Shown here piece by piece: positions 8,292-17,109 of a stretch of DNA of 64,000 bases. A model generated the notes under the pieces. The model ran no database searches and was not told the origin of the DNA. It was given only the letters and a program-made list of their open reading frames with translations. Position numbers and translations under genes: made by a program. Where the stretch lies: positions 1 through 64,000 of the forward strand of contig NZ_NINW01000020.1 in assembly GCF_002188465.1 (NCBI RefSeq), given 5' to 3'. The DNA comes from Pigmentiphaga sp. NML080357 (GTDB taxonomy: Bacteria; Pseudomonadota; Gammaproteobacteria; Burkholderiales; Burkholderiaceae_B). The number at the start of each line of letters is the position of its first letter. Position 1 is the first letter of the stretch.

Positions 8292-9218
8292 CTAGGGTCC
8301 AGTGGGAGACAAGATGCCAAGCCATGCAACGCTCGCCAGAACCAAAACGGCCAAGGTCGCCTCCGTGAACAGACTCTGCCTAAGCTTGATGACTGCCTGT
8401 GCGCGATTGCCTGCCTTCAAAGCAGCCTCCAGGCTCGGGCTCAACCGATACCGATTGGCAGCAGCCAACGCCAGCATGCCTGCGAAAAGCAAGAGCTTTA
8501 CCATCAGCAGCCGGCCATACAGCGTCGAGATGAGCGGATCAAACGATGGTCCGGCGATCAACAGGTAATTGAGAATTCCACTCACGACGAGTGCAGCCAC
8601 GATCGCTGTACCTATGCGAGCAAAGCCATTCGACGTCCGACTGAGGACCGCTACCGGGTCTTGCGCGACATCCTGCTTGTGGGATGCCAGCATCAAGAAC
8701 GCCACCAATGCGCCCACCCAAGCGCCCGCTGCCCAGAGGTGCGTGATATCCGACGCAAGATGGATGTAGCCGCGAACGCCGTCGTCCATCGCGCCGTGGC
8801 CTGCCCACGCAAGGGTCGCCAGCGCCACGCCGGTGGAGAGCGCCATCACTGCAAATCGCAAGGTAGCGTTCAATTTCAACATTGCGACGAGCACACACAC
8901 CAACAGCGCGAGGATGCGAATGCACCAGGCGATGCCCATGTGCGTGCCCGTAATGAGCATGTCGAAGACGTGCGTTGACAGCTCCGCGTAGCTCTGGGCA
9001 CCGGACATGGCCTTGGCCATGACCGTCATGCCCCACATCGACAGGGCAATGCCGATGGCAGCGGATGCGCCAATGAGGACGCGATAGCGGCGCGAGATCG
9101 TCGAGGATCGCTCGTCGTTGCCCAAAGCATAGAGACCGAACATGGCGACGCCAAACGCCGCCGCCAGGTCCAGATACAGCGCCAGGCGCAGGACGATGGT
9201 CAACCAATCCCCGGCCAT
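8292..9218 (-). CDS. copD: CopD inner-membrane copper protein
   Basis: Polytopic membrane protein (308 aa, about eight hydrophobic segments) of the CopD/PcoD family, thought to move copper across the inner membrane together with CopC, either for uptake or for loading cuproenzymes. His residues in membrane segments (GTHMGIAWCIRILAL, WAGHGAMDD, SDITHLWAAGAWVGAL) fit the family copper path. It starts four bases after the copC stop, so the two are almost certainly co-translated. The C-terminus ends close to the membrane with no extra domain. Confidence 0.9.
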   Translation of the reverse strand: MAGDWLTIVLRLALYLDLAAAFGVAMFGLYALGNDERSSTISRRYRVLIGASAAIGIALSMWGMTVMAKAMSGAQSYAELSTHVFDMLITGTHMGIAWCIRILALLVCVLVAMLKLNATLRFAVMALSTGVALATLAWAGHGAMDDGVRGYIHLASDITHLWAAGAWVGALVAFLMLASHKQDVAQDPVAVLSRTSNGFARIGTAIVAALVVSGILNYLLIAGPSFDPLISTLYGRLLMVKLLLFAGMLALAAANRYRLSPSLEAALKAGNRAQAVIKLRQSLFTEATLAVLVLASVAWLGILSPTGP

Positions 9219-9222
9219 GGGC

Positions 9223-9609
9223 TTACTTCACCTTGAAGGTGACGTTACCCGTGATCGGATGCGTGTCCGAGGAGACGGCACGCCATTCGACGCGATAGTC
9301 ACCGGGCTGGAGCGCCTGTGCCGGCGTGATGACCATGGTCTTGCCGTCGCCGGCAGCCGCGACGCTGGCGTTGATCTTCATCGGGCCATGGCTCGCCATT
9401 CCCGGCATGCCAGTCATGACAAGGCTCGCGGCGGAGAACTGCGGCACCAGCGTCTCGGAGAACTTCAGTTCGATGGTGGCTGGCGCAGAAACCTGCGACT
9501 TGTCGGCCGGCGTTGAAGACACCAGCGAAGGATGCGCGAATGCGGCGGTGGCGAACAGACCAGCAGCGATCGGCGCGACGAGCTTGGCGATGAAATGTGA
9601 ACGGGTCAT
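9223..9609 (-). CDS. copC: CopC periplasmic copper-binding protein
   Basis: A 128-residue exported protein: signal peptide MTRSHFIAKLVAPIAAGL ending AFA, then a mature N-terminus HPSLVSSTPA, where the free amino group and His1 form the Cu(II) histidine-brace site of CopC, completed by SSDTHPITGNV near the C-terminus. A Met-rich loop (SLVMTGMPGMASHGPM) supplies the second, Cu(I)-type site found in dual-site CopC proteins. The start at 9609 was chosen because the signal peptide begins there; the longer frame to 9681 has no signal logic. It sits directly upstream of copD. Confidence 0.93.
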   Translation of the reverse strand: MTRSHFIAKLVAPIAAGLFATAAFAHPSLVSSTPADKSQVSAPATIELKFSETLVPQFSAASLVMTGMPGMASHGPMKINASVAAAGDGKTMVITPAQALQPGDYRVEWRAVSSDTHPITGNVTFKVK

Positions 9610-9750
9610 AGAAGTTTCTACCTGGATGTGTGAGGTGTGGTTTAAGAACGAAATGCCGAGATAAGGCTTGCACCTTTGCAACGGCGTGGAACGAAAGAAA
9701 CGGTTTGCTGGGCGATAGCAGGCTCCTGTAGTTTCAGAAGGAAAATCCGG

Positions 9751-12231
9751 TCACAGTCGGCTCGCTCTCAGGCGCAAGGCGTTGCCAACGACCGACGCCG
9801 AACTCAGGCTCATCGCCAATGCTGCGATCAGCGGCGACAGCAGCCAGCCCGTGAGGGGATAGAGAACCCCGGCGGCGATGGGGATGCCCAGCGCGTTGTA
9901 GAGGAAGGCGAACATGAGGTTCTGCTTCATGTTGCGCACGGTACTCACCGAGAGCGTGCGAGCGACAGCGATGCCACGCAGGTCACCCTTGACCAGCGTG
10001 ACCTGGGCGCTGTTCATCGCCACGTCGGTTCCCGTTCCCATGGCGATGCCCACGTCTGCCTTCGCCAAGGCCGGCGCGTCGTTGATGCCGTCTCCGGCCA
10101 TGGCGACGATGCGTCCTTCTTTCTGCAGTCGCTCGATCAACATGAGCTTGTCCGCCGGCTTGACCTCACCATGCACCTCGTCGATGCCTAGGCGTGCACC
10201 GACGGCTTTGGCGGTGGTCTGCCCGTCCCCGGTGGCCATGATGACCCGCAGGCCCGCAGCCTTCAACGCGGCCAGGGCCTCGGGGGTGCTGCCCTTGACC
10301 GGGTCGGACACGGCGAGCAAGCCCGCGAGCTGCCCGTCCACCGCCAGGTACATGACGCTGGCCCCTTCGCCGCGCAGAGCTTCGGCCTGGGGTACGAGCG
10401 GTTCCACCGATACGCCAGACTGTTCCATCAGCACTGTGTTGCCCAACGCCAGTTGCCGGTGCTCAACCTTTCCGCGCACGCCGATGCCGGTTCCCGATTC
10501 AAAGCTCTGAGGCTTCACGAGTTGGAGGCCCTGGGCACGCGCGGCCTGCACGATGGCGTCGGCCAGGGGGTGTTCACTGCCCTGGTCCAGGCTGGCCGCA
10601 AGACGCAGCACCTCGTCGTTCGTAAAGCCGGGTGCTGCGACGACCTGATCGAAAGCAGGTCGGCCTTCGGTCAGGGTTCCTGTCTTGTCGATGACGAGGG
10701 TATCGACCTTGCGAAGATTCTCGATCGCCGCGGCATCGCGGAACAGCACGCCCTGCGTGGCGCCACGGCCCGTTGCGACCATGATCGACATCGGCGTGGC
10801 CAGACCCAGCGCGCACGGGCAGGCGATGATCAGGACGGCCACCGCATTGATCAGTCCATAGACCCAGGTGGGCTGTGGCCCGAAGAATCCCCATACAAGG
10901 AGCGTCGTTACCGCAATGGCGACGACGGCCATCACGAAGTAGCCGGCAACGACATCGGCCATGCGTTGCATCGGTGCCTTGGAACGCTGCGCCTGGGCGA
11001 CCATCTGGACGATCTGCGATAGAACGGTGTCCGAGCCGATCCGCTCCGAACGCATGATCAGCGCGCCGCTGGTGTTGAGTGTGGCCCCGATGACCTTGTC
11101 GCCCACGCGCTTGCTGACGGGCAGCGGTTCGCCGGTCAGCATGGATTCGTCAATCGAGCTGCTGCCCTCGTGCACGATGCCATCCACCGGCACCTTCTCG
11201 CCGGGTCGGATGCGCAGCAGGTCGCCGACGTGCACATGGCTGAGTGGCACGTCTTCCTCGCTGCCGTCCGCATTGATGCGCCGCGCCGTCTTGGGTGCCA
11301 GCCCCAGCAGCGACTTGATGGCTGCCGAAGTCTGGGAGCGGGCCTTGAGTTCCAGCACCTGGCCGAGCAGTGTCAGCGAGATGATGACGGCGGCGGCCTC
11401 GAAATACACGCCGACCCGTCCCATGGACATGAAGGAAGCTGGAAACACTTCCGGCGCAACGGTTGCCACAACGCTGTAGATGAATGCCGCACCCGTTCCC
11501 AGGCCGATCAGTGTCCACATGTTCGGGCTGCGGTTGACCACGGACAGCCAGCCGCGGGAGAAGAAGGGCCAGCCGGCCCACAGCACGATCGGCAACGACA
11601 GCACCAACTCGACCCAGCTCTGTGTAGCCATGTCCATCAGGTGCAGCCGCTCGCCCAGCATCGCCAGCGCCAGGACCACGAGCGTCAGCGGCAAGGTCCA
11701 CCAGAAGCGACGCGAGAAGTCACGCAACTCCGGGTTGTCGTCATCGAGGTCGGGCAGCAGAGGCTCCAGCGTCATCCCGCACTTGGGGCAGGTTCCCGGA
11801 TGATCCTGGCGGATCTCCGGGTGCATCGGGCAGGTGTAGATGGTTCCGGGCGCGGTTGGCGATGCCGCCGGGGCCGGTGAAACTGCGGTGCTGGCATGGT
11901 GATGCGGTGCATGGCCGCTGCCTGTGCCTATGCCCGCGTCACCGCTGGCATATCGCGCCGGATCGGCGTCGAATTTGGCCTTGCATCCGGTGCTGCAAAA
12001 CAAGTACGTGTTCCCCAAGTGCGTGGAGCGGTGCTCCGACGCCGCCGTGACCGCCATGCCACACACCGGATCTCGCGTCGCGGCATCGGGCTGCGTGTGG
12101 CTTGAGGACCCGCCCGCGTCGTCACTTCCAGCATGGCTGGCGTGATGGTGGTGGGTATGCGGGCCGGACGTTGTGGCACCCGCCGCCATGCCTGCGTGCT
12201 CATGTCCTGAAGACTTGCTGGGTGAATTCAT
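9751..12231 (-). CDS. copF: Cu(I)-exporting P1B ATPase with YHS and heavy-metal-binding domains
   Basis: An 826-residue P-type ATPase that pumps Cu(I) to the periplasm at the cost of ATP. The N-terminus is unusual: a His-rich tract (25-36), a YHS domain (54-94, DPVCGMAV ... [12 protein letters not shown]), then a zinc-ribbon-like metal domain (132-156, CPMHPE ... CPKCGM) in place of CxxC HMA domains. The catalytic core has SMLTGEP (actuator), ACPCALG (the CPC membrane site typical of Cu(I) P1B-1 pumps), DKTGTLT (phosphorylation), GSEHPLA (nucleotide site) and [10 protein letters not shown] (hinge). It belongs to the cop operon between DUF2933 and copC. A second, quite different ATPase is encoded at 42426-44891. 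Confidence 0.93.
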   Translation of the reverse strand: MNSPSKSSGHEHAGMAAGATTSGPHTHHHHASHAGSDDAGGSSSHTQPDAATRDPVCGMAVTAASEHRSTHLGNTYLFCSTGCKAKFDADPARYASGDAGIGTGSGHAPHHHASTAVSPAPAASPTAPGTIYTCPMHPEIRQDHPGTCPKCGMTLEPLLPDLDDDNPELRDFSRRFWWTLPLTLVVLALAMLGERLHLMDMATQSWVELVLSLPIVLWAGWPFFSRGWLSVVNRSPNMWTLIGLGTGAAFIYSVVATVAPEVFPASFMSMGRVGVYFEAAAVIISLTLLGQVLELKARSQTSAAIKSLLGLAPKTARRINADGSEEDVPLSHVHVGDLLRIRPGEKVPVDGIVHEGSSSIDESMLTGEPLPVSKRVGDKVIGATLNTSGALIMRSERIGSDTVLSQIVQMVAQAQRSKAPMQRMADVVAGYFVMAVVAIAVTTLLVWGFFGPQPTWVYGLINAVAVLIIACPCALGLATPMSIMVATGRGATQGVLFRDAAAIENLRKVDTLVIDKTGTLTEGRPAFDQVVAAPGFTNDEVLRLAASLDQGSEHPLADAIVQAARAQGLQLVKPQSFESGTGIGVRGKVEHRQLALGNTVLMEQSGVSVEPLVPQAEALRGEGASVMYLAVDGQLAGLLAVSDPVKGSTPEALAALKAAGLRVIMATGDGQTTAKAVGARLGIDEVHGEVKPADKLMLIERLQKEGRIVAMAGDGINDAPALAKADVGIAMGTGTDVAMNSAQVTLVKGDLRGIAVARTLSVSTVRNMKQNLMFAFLYNALGIPIAAGVLYPLTGWLLSPLIAALAMSLSSASVVGNALRLRASRL

Positions 12232-12344
12232 AGTGACAAGTGCCCTCCGCCGTTAACTGTTGGTGTCTGGTGATCGCAGCAGGCCGCAGGCGCGCAAGGA
12301 GACAAGCGCGGCGTCGCGTGCTCGCACGGTGCGAGTGCCTCGAC

Positions 12345-12617
12345 TTATTGCTTCTGCTCCTTGGAGGCTGCGGCACCTTCCTTACCCTGACGCGCGGCAT
12401 GATCGTGTCCGCCGTGGCTGTGACCACGGTGCATGAACAGGTGCATCAGCGGACAAGCCGCCAGCAGCAGGAAGGGGAGATAGCCGGCAACATGTGCCGT
12501 GTGCTCCTTGAGCAGGAAATACGCGGCGACAGCGGCGATGATGAGGAACGCCACGCCGTAGCGCGATCGCCAGCACCGGGGGCGATCGCTGGGGGTCTGT
12601 GTGTGCTGATGCTGCAT
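12345..12617 (-). CDS. DUF2933-type small membrane protein
   Basis: A 90-residue protein with two close hydrophobic segments (YGVAFLIIAAVAAYFLL and LPFLLLAACPLMHLFMH) and a His-rich cytoplasmic or periplasmic tail (HRGHSHGGHDHAA) ending in a Lys/Glu-rich stretch. The pattern LLLAACPLMHLFMH is typical of DUF2933 proteins, which accompany copper ATPases and HMA chaperones in many Proteobacteria but have no established activity. It is the first of three paralogues in this window (also at 19152 and 46605). GGAGAT lies seven bases before the ATG. It lies between the DUF411 protein and the ATPase in the cop operon. Confidence 0.8.
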   Translation of the reverse strand: MQHQHTQTPSDRPRCWRSRYGVAFLIIAAVAAYFLLKEHTAHVAGYLPFLLLAACPLMHLFMHRGHSHGGHDHAARQGKEGAAASKEQKQ

Positions 12618-12650
12618 GGCATATCTCCACGGAGAAGGGTTGATGGATGG

Positions 12651-13136
12651 TCAGCGATGCGACTGATAGACCGTGCTGCTACCGTTTTTCCCGATCAGCA
12701 GCACGTCGTAGGCGTCCTTGCGTCCACCATAGGCCGGACCATCCATGCCGGGCGAACCGACCGGCATGCCCGGCGCCGCGAGGCCGATGGCCTGCGGGGC
12801 TTCGCGCAGCAAGCGTTGAATGTCCGAGGCTGGCACATGACCCTCGATGGCATAGCCGCCGATCTGCGCCGTGTGGCAAGAACCGTACTTCTGCGGGATG
12901 CCCAGCCGTGTGCGCGCTGCGGTGTTCCCGGTGTCGAGAACCTGCACATCGAAGCCTGCGCCTTGCAGGTGTGAGACCCAGTCCTTGCAGCATCCGCAGC
13001 TCGGGTCCTTCCAGACCTTGGCAATCGGTCGGCTCTGCGCCAGGCTCGGTCCTGCGAGTGCCATCACCAACAGGCCAGCGATCAATGCCTGGCGTCTTGG
13101 CACTTTGCCCTGGCTTCTGTCGTAGTGCATGTTCAT
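12651..13136 (-). CDS. DUF411 periplasmic metal-binding protein (CopG-like)
   Basis: A 161-residue exported protein: signal segment RRQALIAGLLVMALAGPSLA, then a thioredoxin-like fold with VWKDPSCGCCKDWVSHL, a CGCC motif at the position of the thioredoxin active site, and a second conserved Cys/His pair in YGSCHTAQIGGYAIEGHVP. Members of this family (CopG in some operons) bind Cu(I) at the Cys cluster and contribute to Cu/Ag tolerance, possibly with redox activity. It is placed between copB and DUF2933, transcribed leftwards with the rest of the cop operon. Confidence 0.85.
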   Translation of the reverse strand: MNMHYDRSQGKVPRRQALIAGLLVMALAGPSLAQSRPIAKVWKDPSCGCCKDWVSHLQGAGFDVQVLDTGNTAARTRLGIPQKYGSCHTAQIGGYAIEGHVPASDIQRLLREAPQAIGLAAPGMPVGSPGMDGPAYGGRKDAYDVLLIGKNGSSTVYQSHR

Positions 13137-13173
13137 AGATTGCCTCTCATCAGATGATCAAACCCGCTAGGTT

Positions 13174-14154
13174 CTAGAACCAGAATCGCACGCCAGCCAC
13201 CCAGCGCGTCTGCTGCGCACGGCCGCCTTCAGCACGCACATAGTCCGCGGTGCGTCCGAAGCTGCCCGCCCGTTCCACGCCGATATAGGGGGCGAACTGG
13301 CGACTGAATTCATAGCGCAGGCGCAAGCCAGCAGACGCTTCGGCCAGGCCCTTGCCGATACCGCGTTCCGGGTCGTCCTTGCCATAGAACTGCAACTCGG
13401 CGCGAGGCTCCAGAATCAGTCGCTGGGTCAGCAGCAGCTCGTAGCTGCCTTCGACACGCAGCGCCGTACGTCCACCACTTCCCACGTAGCCCGTCGCCTC
13501 CAGCTCGAACCAGTAGGGGGCGAGGCCCTGGATGCCGAAAGCCAACCATTGACGGCTCGGGCCTTCCCCGTTATCCACCCGAACGCCGAGCTGGGTGTCC
13601 CAGTACGGTGCGACGGCGTGCCCCCAGAGAAGCTCGGTACGCGATTCTTCGAGCTTTCCTTTGGCGATATCGCCTTCGGCCTTCACGACGGCCTTGTTGT
13701 AGGTCGTCCCATACCACGCCTGGAGGTCGTAGGCCGTGGAATCGTCCCCTTTGCGCGTGAAGCGGCGTTCCAGGGTTTCGCCGCGCAACGAGAAGAACCT
13801 GTGTTCGTCGGCCAGCATCAGCCGCGGCACACCGGGTACGGCGTAGTCGCCCGATCCCAATGTCAGGCCATTGGAGTAGCCATGCGGATCGCGGGCGTCA
13901 GGAGGCGCCGACCCGCCCTGCATCTGCATGTTGCCGTGATCCATGGCCGGGGCCGCGGTCGAGCCGCTCGCCGACGCCGCGTGACCCGCGTGCGGGTCGG
14001 CGGCAGGAGCCACGGTCTGAGTGGATGGCGCGGCCGTTTGAGAGTCGGCCTGGCCGTGCGCAGCATGGTCGTTCTGTGCTTGTGCCTGTGCGGCGACGCT
14101 TACCAGGGCCAGTAGCGTCGTGGCCAGTGCGCGAGTGGGGAGTGCTTTGGACAT
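13174..14154 (-). CDS. copB: CopB outer-membrane copper resistance protein
   Basis: A 326-residue CopB/PcoB protein. The start at MSKALPT (14154) is supported by AAGGAAG seven bases upstream and by the signal peptide that follows (LATTLLALVSVAAQAQA). A linker rich in His, Met, Asp and Ala (DPHAGHAASASG, MDHGNMQMQGG) precedes a C-terminal beta-barrel of about 230 residues ending in F (GVRFWF), as expected for outer-membrane insertion. CopB works with CopA in periplasmic copper sequestration or export across the outer membrane. It starts 25 bases after the copA stop. Confidence 0.92.
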   Translation of the reverse strand: MSKALPTRALATTLLALVSVAAQAQAQNDHAAHGQADSQTAAPSTQTVAPAADPHAGHAASASGSTAAPAMDHGNMQMQGGSAPPDARDPHGYSNGLTLGSGDYAVPGVPRLMLADEHRFFSLRGETLERRFTRKGDDSTAYDLQAWYGTTYNKAVVKAEGDIAKGKLEESRTELLWGHAVAPYWDTQLGVRVDNGEGPSRQWLAFGIQGLAPYWFELEATGYVGSGGRTALRVEGSYELLLTQRLILEPRAELQFYGKDDPERGIGKGLAEASAGLRLRYEFSRQFAPYIGVERAGSFGRTADYVRAEGGRAQQTRWVAGVRFWF

Positions 14155-14179
14155 TCTTGGTCTTCCTTGTGCGCTGGGT

Positions 14180-16162
14180 TCAAGACACCACGACTTCGCG
14201 GAACATGCCGGCATCCATGTGGAACATCAGGTGGCAGTGCCACGCCCAGCGGCCGAGCGCGTCGGCTGTCACCAGGAAGCTGATGCGTTGTGCCGGCTGC
14301 ACCGGCAGGGTGTGGCGGCGCGCAAGGAAGCGACCGTCGGGGCTTTCCAGCTCGCTCCACATGCCGTGCAGGTGCATGGGATGGGTCATCATGGTGTCGT
14401 TGTGCAGAATGACCCGCAGCCGCTCGCCGTGTTTGAAGTGCACCGGCGTGGACTTTCCGAACTCCAGCCCGTCCAGGGACCATGCGTAGCGTTCCATGTT
14501 GCCCGTGAGGTGCAGTTCGACCTCCCGGCCGGGGCCTCTCTTGTCCAGCGGCCCCGACGGGGTATGCAGATCCGCGAGGGTCAACACGCGCCGACCGTTG
14601 TTGCGCAGTCCGATGCCGGGGTCATCGAGGTTGGTGCGCGCCATGTCAACGCGCATGTCCGTGCTGGCACCATACTCGGTGCGAGCGTGGCGAGCAGTAG
14701 TGCTGGGCACAGCCAGTCCCCCCGCAGCCGCGGCGTGTTGGCTGTGATCCATCGCCATGCCACCGTGGTTCATGGCGCCGTGATTCATGCCTGCCATCGC
14801 CCCATGATCCATCCCGGACATCGAACCCGAGCCCATCCCGGTCATCCCGGTCATCCCGGTCATGCCCGTCATCCCGGTCATCCCGGTCATCCCGGTCATG
14901 CCCGTCATCCCGGTCATCCCGGTCATCCCGGTCATGCCCGTCATCCCGGTCATCCCGGTCATCTCCATGGCCTGGCCGGACCCGCCATGGTCCATGCCCC
15001 CCATCATGCCGCCCATCATGTCGTTCATGGTCAGCCATTCGACCGGATCGAGGGCAGGCACGGGAGCTTGAAGACCTTCACGCACGGCCAGCGTGGCACG
15101 CGCGTAGCCTGTCCGGTCCATCGCCTGGGCGAAGATCGTGTAAGCGTCATCCCGTGGCTGGACGATCACGTCGACGGTTTCGCCAGGACCGAATCGGAAC
15201 TCATCGACGGTCACCGGCTCCACGTCAACACCATCGACGTGCACCACCGTGAGTTTCAGTCCTGGAATGCGTACGTCGTAGAAGGTGTTGCCCGCACCGT
15301 TGACCATGCGCAGCCGCACGCGCTCACCCGGTCGGAACAGCGCCGTCCAATTGCCGGCGGGGGTGACGCCGTTGGCCAGATAGGTCAGCGTGGCGGCAGA
15401 CAGATCTGCGAGATCCGTCGGATTCATCCGCATCTCGTTCCACATCTTGCGCTTGTCGATCGCAGCGGCCGTGCCTTCGCGCGAGGCGTCCCGGAAGAAG
15501 TCGAAGACGGTAGGTTGGTTGTAGTTGTAATAGTCGCTTTGGGACTTGAGCTTGGTGAACACCCGCATCGGGTCTTCGTCGGTCCAATCCGAGAACAGCA
15601 GCACGTGGTCACGGTCGGCGTGGATGGTCTCGGCGCCAGCGGGGTCGATGATGATCGCCCCGTACATGCCCGTGAGTTCCTGGAAGCCGGAGTGCGAGTG
15701 GTACCAGTAGGAGCCGCTCTGCTGAACCTTGAAGCGGTACGTGAAGGTCTCGCCGGGAGCGATGCCATTGAAGCTGATGCCCGGCACGCCATCCATCTGA
15801 TACGGCAGGATGATCCCGTGCCAGTGAATGGATGTGGCTTCACGCAGCTTGTTGGTTACACGGATTGTGACGGTGTCACCCTCGCGCCAACGCAATGTCG
15901 GTGCCGGCAGCGAGCCGTTGATGGTCGTAGCCACGCCTGGCTTGCCCGTGAAGTTCACGGGCGATTCGGCGATCACCAAGTCGAACTCGGTGCCCTTCAG
16001 CACAGGGGCGGCACCGCGCGTCGCGGAGCCTTGCTGGGCAAATGCCTTGAACGCCGGCGTGGACAGCCCAGCGAGAACGCCGCCGGCGGCTAACCCTTGG
16101 ACGAAACGCCGACGAGAAAGGCCCTGTGTGGGCACGATAAAAAAGGGTGAACGAGGCGGCAT
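14180..16162 (-). CDS. copA: CopA multicopper oxidase with Met-Thr-Gly repeat tract
   Basis: A 660-residue periplasmic multicopper oxidase, exported by the Tat system (SRRRFVQGLAAGG), that oxidises Cu(I) to the less toxic Cu(II). Three cupredoxin domains are visible. The copper ligands are in IHWHGI, WYHSHSG, HPMHLHGMW and HCHLMFHMDAGM near the C-terminus. Between domains 2 and 3 lies a Met-rich segment: DMMGGMMGGMDHGG, then 14 copies of Met-Thr-Gly, then MSGMDHGAMAGMNHGAMNHGG. Met-rich linkers in this family bind extra copper; the repetitive MTG run is unusual (see repeat entry). It is the first gene of the leftward cop operon, with GGAGG upstream of the ATG and a CopR-type dyad 124 bases further upstream. 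Confidence 0.94.
   Translation of the reverse strand: MPPRSPFFIVPTQGLSRRRFVQGLAAGGVLAGLSTPAFKAFAQQGSATRGAAPVLKGTEFDLVIAESPVNFTGKPGVATTINGSLPAPTLRWREGDTVTIRVTNKLREATSIHWHGIILPYQMDGVPGISFNGIAPGETFTYRFKVQQSGSYWYHSHSGFQELTGMYGAIIIDPAGAETIHADRDHVLLFSDWTDEDPMRVFTKLKSQSDYYNYNQPTVFDFFRDASREGTAAAIDKRKMWNEMRMNPTDLADLSAATLTYLANGVTPAGNWTALFRPGERVRLRMVNGAGNTFYDVRIPGLKLTVVHVDGVDVEPVTVDEFRFGPGETVDVIVQPRDDAYTIFAQAMDRTGYARATLAVREGLQAPVPALDPVEWLTMNDMMGGMMGGMDHGGSGQAMEMTGMTGMTGMTGMTGMTGMTGMTGMTGMTGMTGMTGMTGMTGMGSGSMSGMDHGAMAGMNHGAMNHGGMAMDHSQHAAAAGGLAVPSTTARHARTEYGASTDMRVDMARTNLDDPGIGLRNNGRRVLTLADLHTPSGPLDKRGPGREVELHLTGNMERYAWSLDGLEFGKSTPVHFKHGERLRVILHNDTMMTHPMHLHGMWSELESPDGRFLARRHTLPVQPAQRISFLVTADALGRWAWHCHLMFHMDAGMFREVVVS
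14834..14959. repeat. 14-unit 9-bp tandem repeat with a 36-bp higher-order period inside copA
   Basis: Fourteen 9-base units run without interruption. Two variants occur, CATCCCGGT (a) and CATGCCCGT (b), in the order aaabaaabaaabaa, so a 36-base block (three a, one b) is repeated three and a half times. On the coding strand each unit reads Thr-Gly-Met. The ordered block structure shows that the array grew by duplication of 36-base blocks and not of single units. Confidence 0.95.
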
Positions 16163-16285
16163 GGCCTGAAATCCTCCATAGATGACTCGGAAGTCGTTCT
16201 AAACGCCACCCCATCCTGAGCGGCACAGTTCGACGCAATGCAGGTCATGCTATGGGTTGGGCACTTTCCATCGAATGACCCCTGA

Positions 16286-16301
16286 ATTACATTCATGTAA
16301 T
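16286..16301. promoter_or_regulatory. Candidate CopR box between copA and copR
   Basis: Perfect inverted repeat ATTACA-ttca-TGTAAT lies midway in the 254-base divergent region between copA and copR. Paired hexamers of this kind are typical OmpR-family operators in copper loci. A further TGTCAT lies at 16307-16312. Binding by the adjacent CopR is inferred. Confidence 0.6.
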
Positions 16302-16416
16302 GTTCGTGTCATGTTCGTGGAAGCTGGCAACCAGTAAATTGCTGATTGAAAGTGGATGAATGCGTACATCGTGAGCGGCTATTTTTCCGCGCCGTAGCGA
16401 TTTCATGGGACATGCG

Positions 16417-17109
16417 ATGAAACTGCTGGTCGTTGAAGACGAGAACAAGACGGCGGATTACGTCCGCCAAGGTCTCATGGAGGCGGGATTCGTCGTGGAT
16501 CTGGCGCGCAACGGATTGGACGGACACCACCTGGCCATGGGCGAGACATACGATCTGGTGGTCTTGGATGTCATGCTGCCGGATGTCGATGGTTGGCGCA
16601 TCGTGCGTGCCCTTCGAGATGCCGGTAAACAGGTCCCTGTGCTCTTTCTGACGGCGCGTGGCGGTGTAGACGACCGTGTCAAGGGATTGGAACTGGGAGC
16701 GGACGACTACCTCGTCAAGCCATTCGCGTTCTCTGAGTTGCTGGCGCGGGTGCGGACGCTGCTGCGACGCGGAAGCGCTCCGAGCCAGCCTGATCGCATC
16801 CAGGTTGCCGATTTGGTGCTGGACTTGGCGCGCCGGCGCGCAACGCGCGCTGGCCAACGCATCAATCTCACCAGCAAGGAGTTCGCGTTGCTTGAGCTCC
16901 TGGCCCGTCGCCAGGGGGAGGTCCTTCCACGTTCTCTGATCGCGTCGCAGGTATGGGACATGAATTTCGACAGCGACAGCAACGTCATCGATGTAGCCAT
17001 CCGCCGTCTACGCGCGAAGATAGACGATGCGTTCAATCCGAAGCTCATCCACACCGTGCGTGGAATGGGATACACGCTCGATGCGCCCGATGATGCCCCT
17101 GCGCCATAA
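16417..17109 (+). CDS. copR: CopR/CusR-type OmpR-family response regulator
   Basis: A 230-residue heavy-metal response regulator. The receiver domain begins [19 protein letters not shown] with the acidic pair E8-D9, the phospho-acceptor in [14 protein letters not shown] (about D51), and K in DDYLVKPF. The C-terminal winged-helix (Trans_reg_C) domain holds [15 protein letters not shown] and [14 protein letters not shown]. An in-frame ATG at 16405 would add four residues, but 16417 gives the standard family N-terminus. It is expected to activate the divergent copA operon on copper stress after phosphorylation by CopS, whose gene overlaps its 3' end. Confidence 0.92.
   Translation: MKLLVVEDENKTADYVRQGLMEAGFVVDLARNGLDGHHLAMGETYDLVVLDVMLPDVDGWRIVRALRDAGKQVPVLFLTARGGVDDRVKGLELGADDYLVKPFAFSELLARVRTLLRRGSAPSQPDRIQVADLVLDLARRRATRAGQRINLTSKEFALLELLARRQGEVLPRSLIASQVWDMNFDSDSNVIDVAIRRLRAKIDDAFNPKLIHTVRGMGYTLDAPDDAPAP

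Noticed and set aside
14834-14959. Regular repeats resembling a CRISPR or iteron array
   Set aside because: The units are 9 bases with no spacers, lie in frame inside copA and encode Met-Thr-Gly.
14120-16093. A 657-codon frame antisense to copA
   Set aside because: It mirrors the copA codon pattern, has no ribosome site, and its His/Pro/Gly run is just the reverse of the Met-Thr-Gly repeats.
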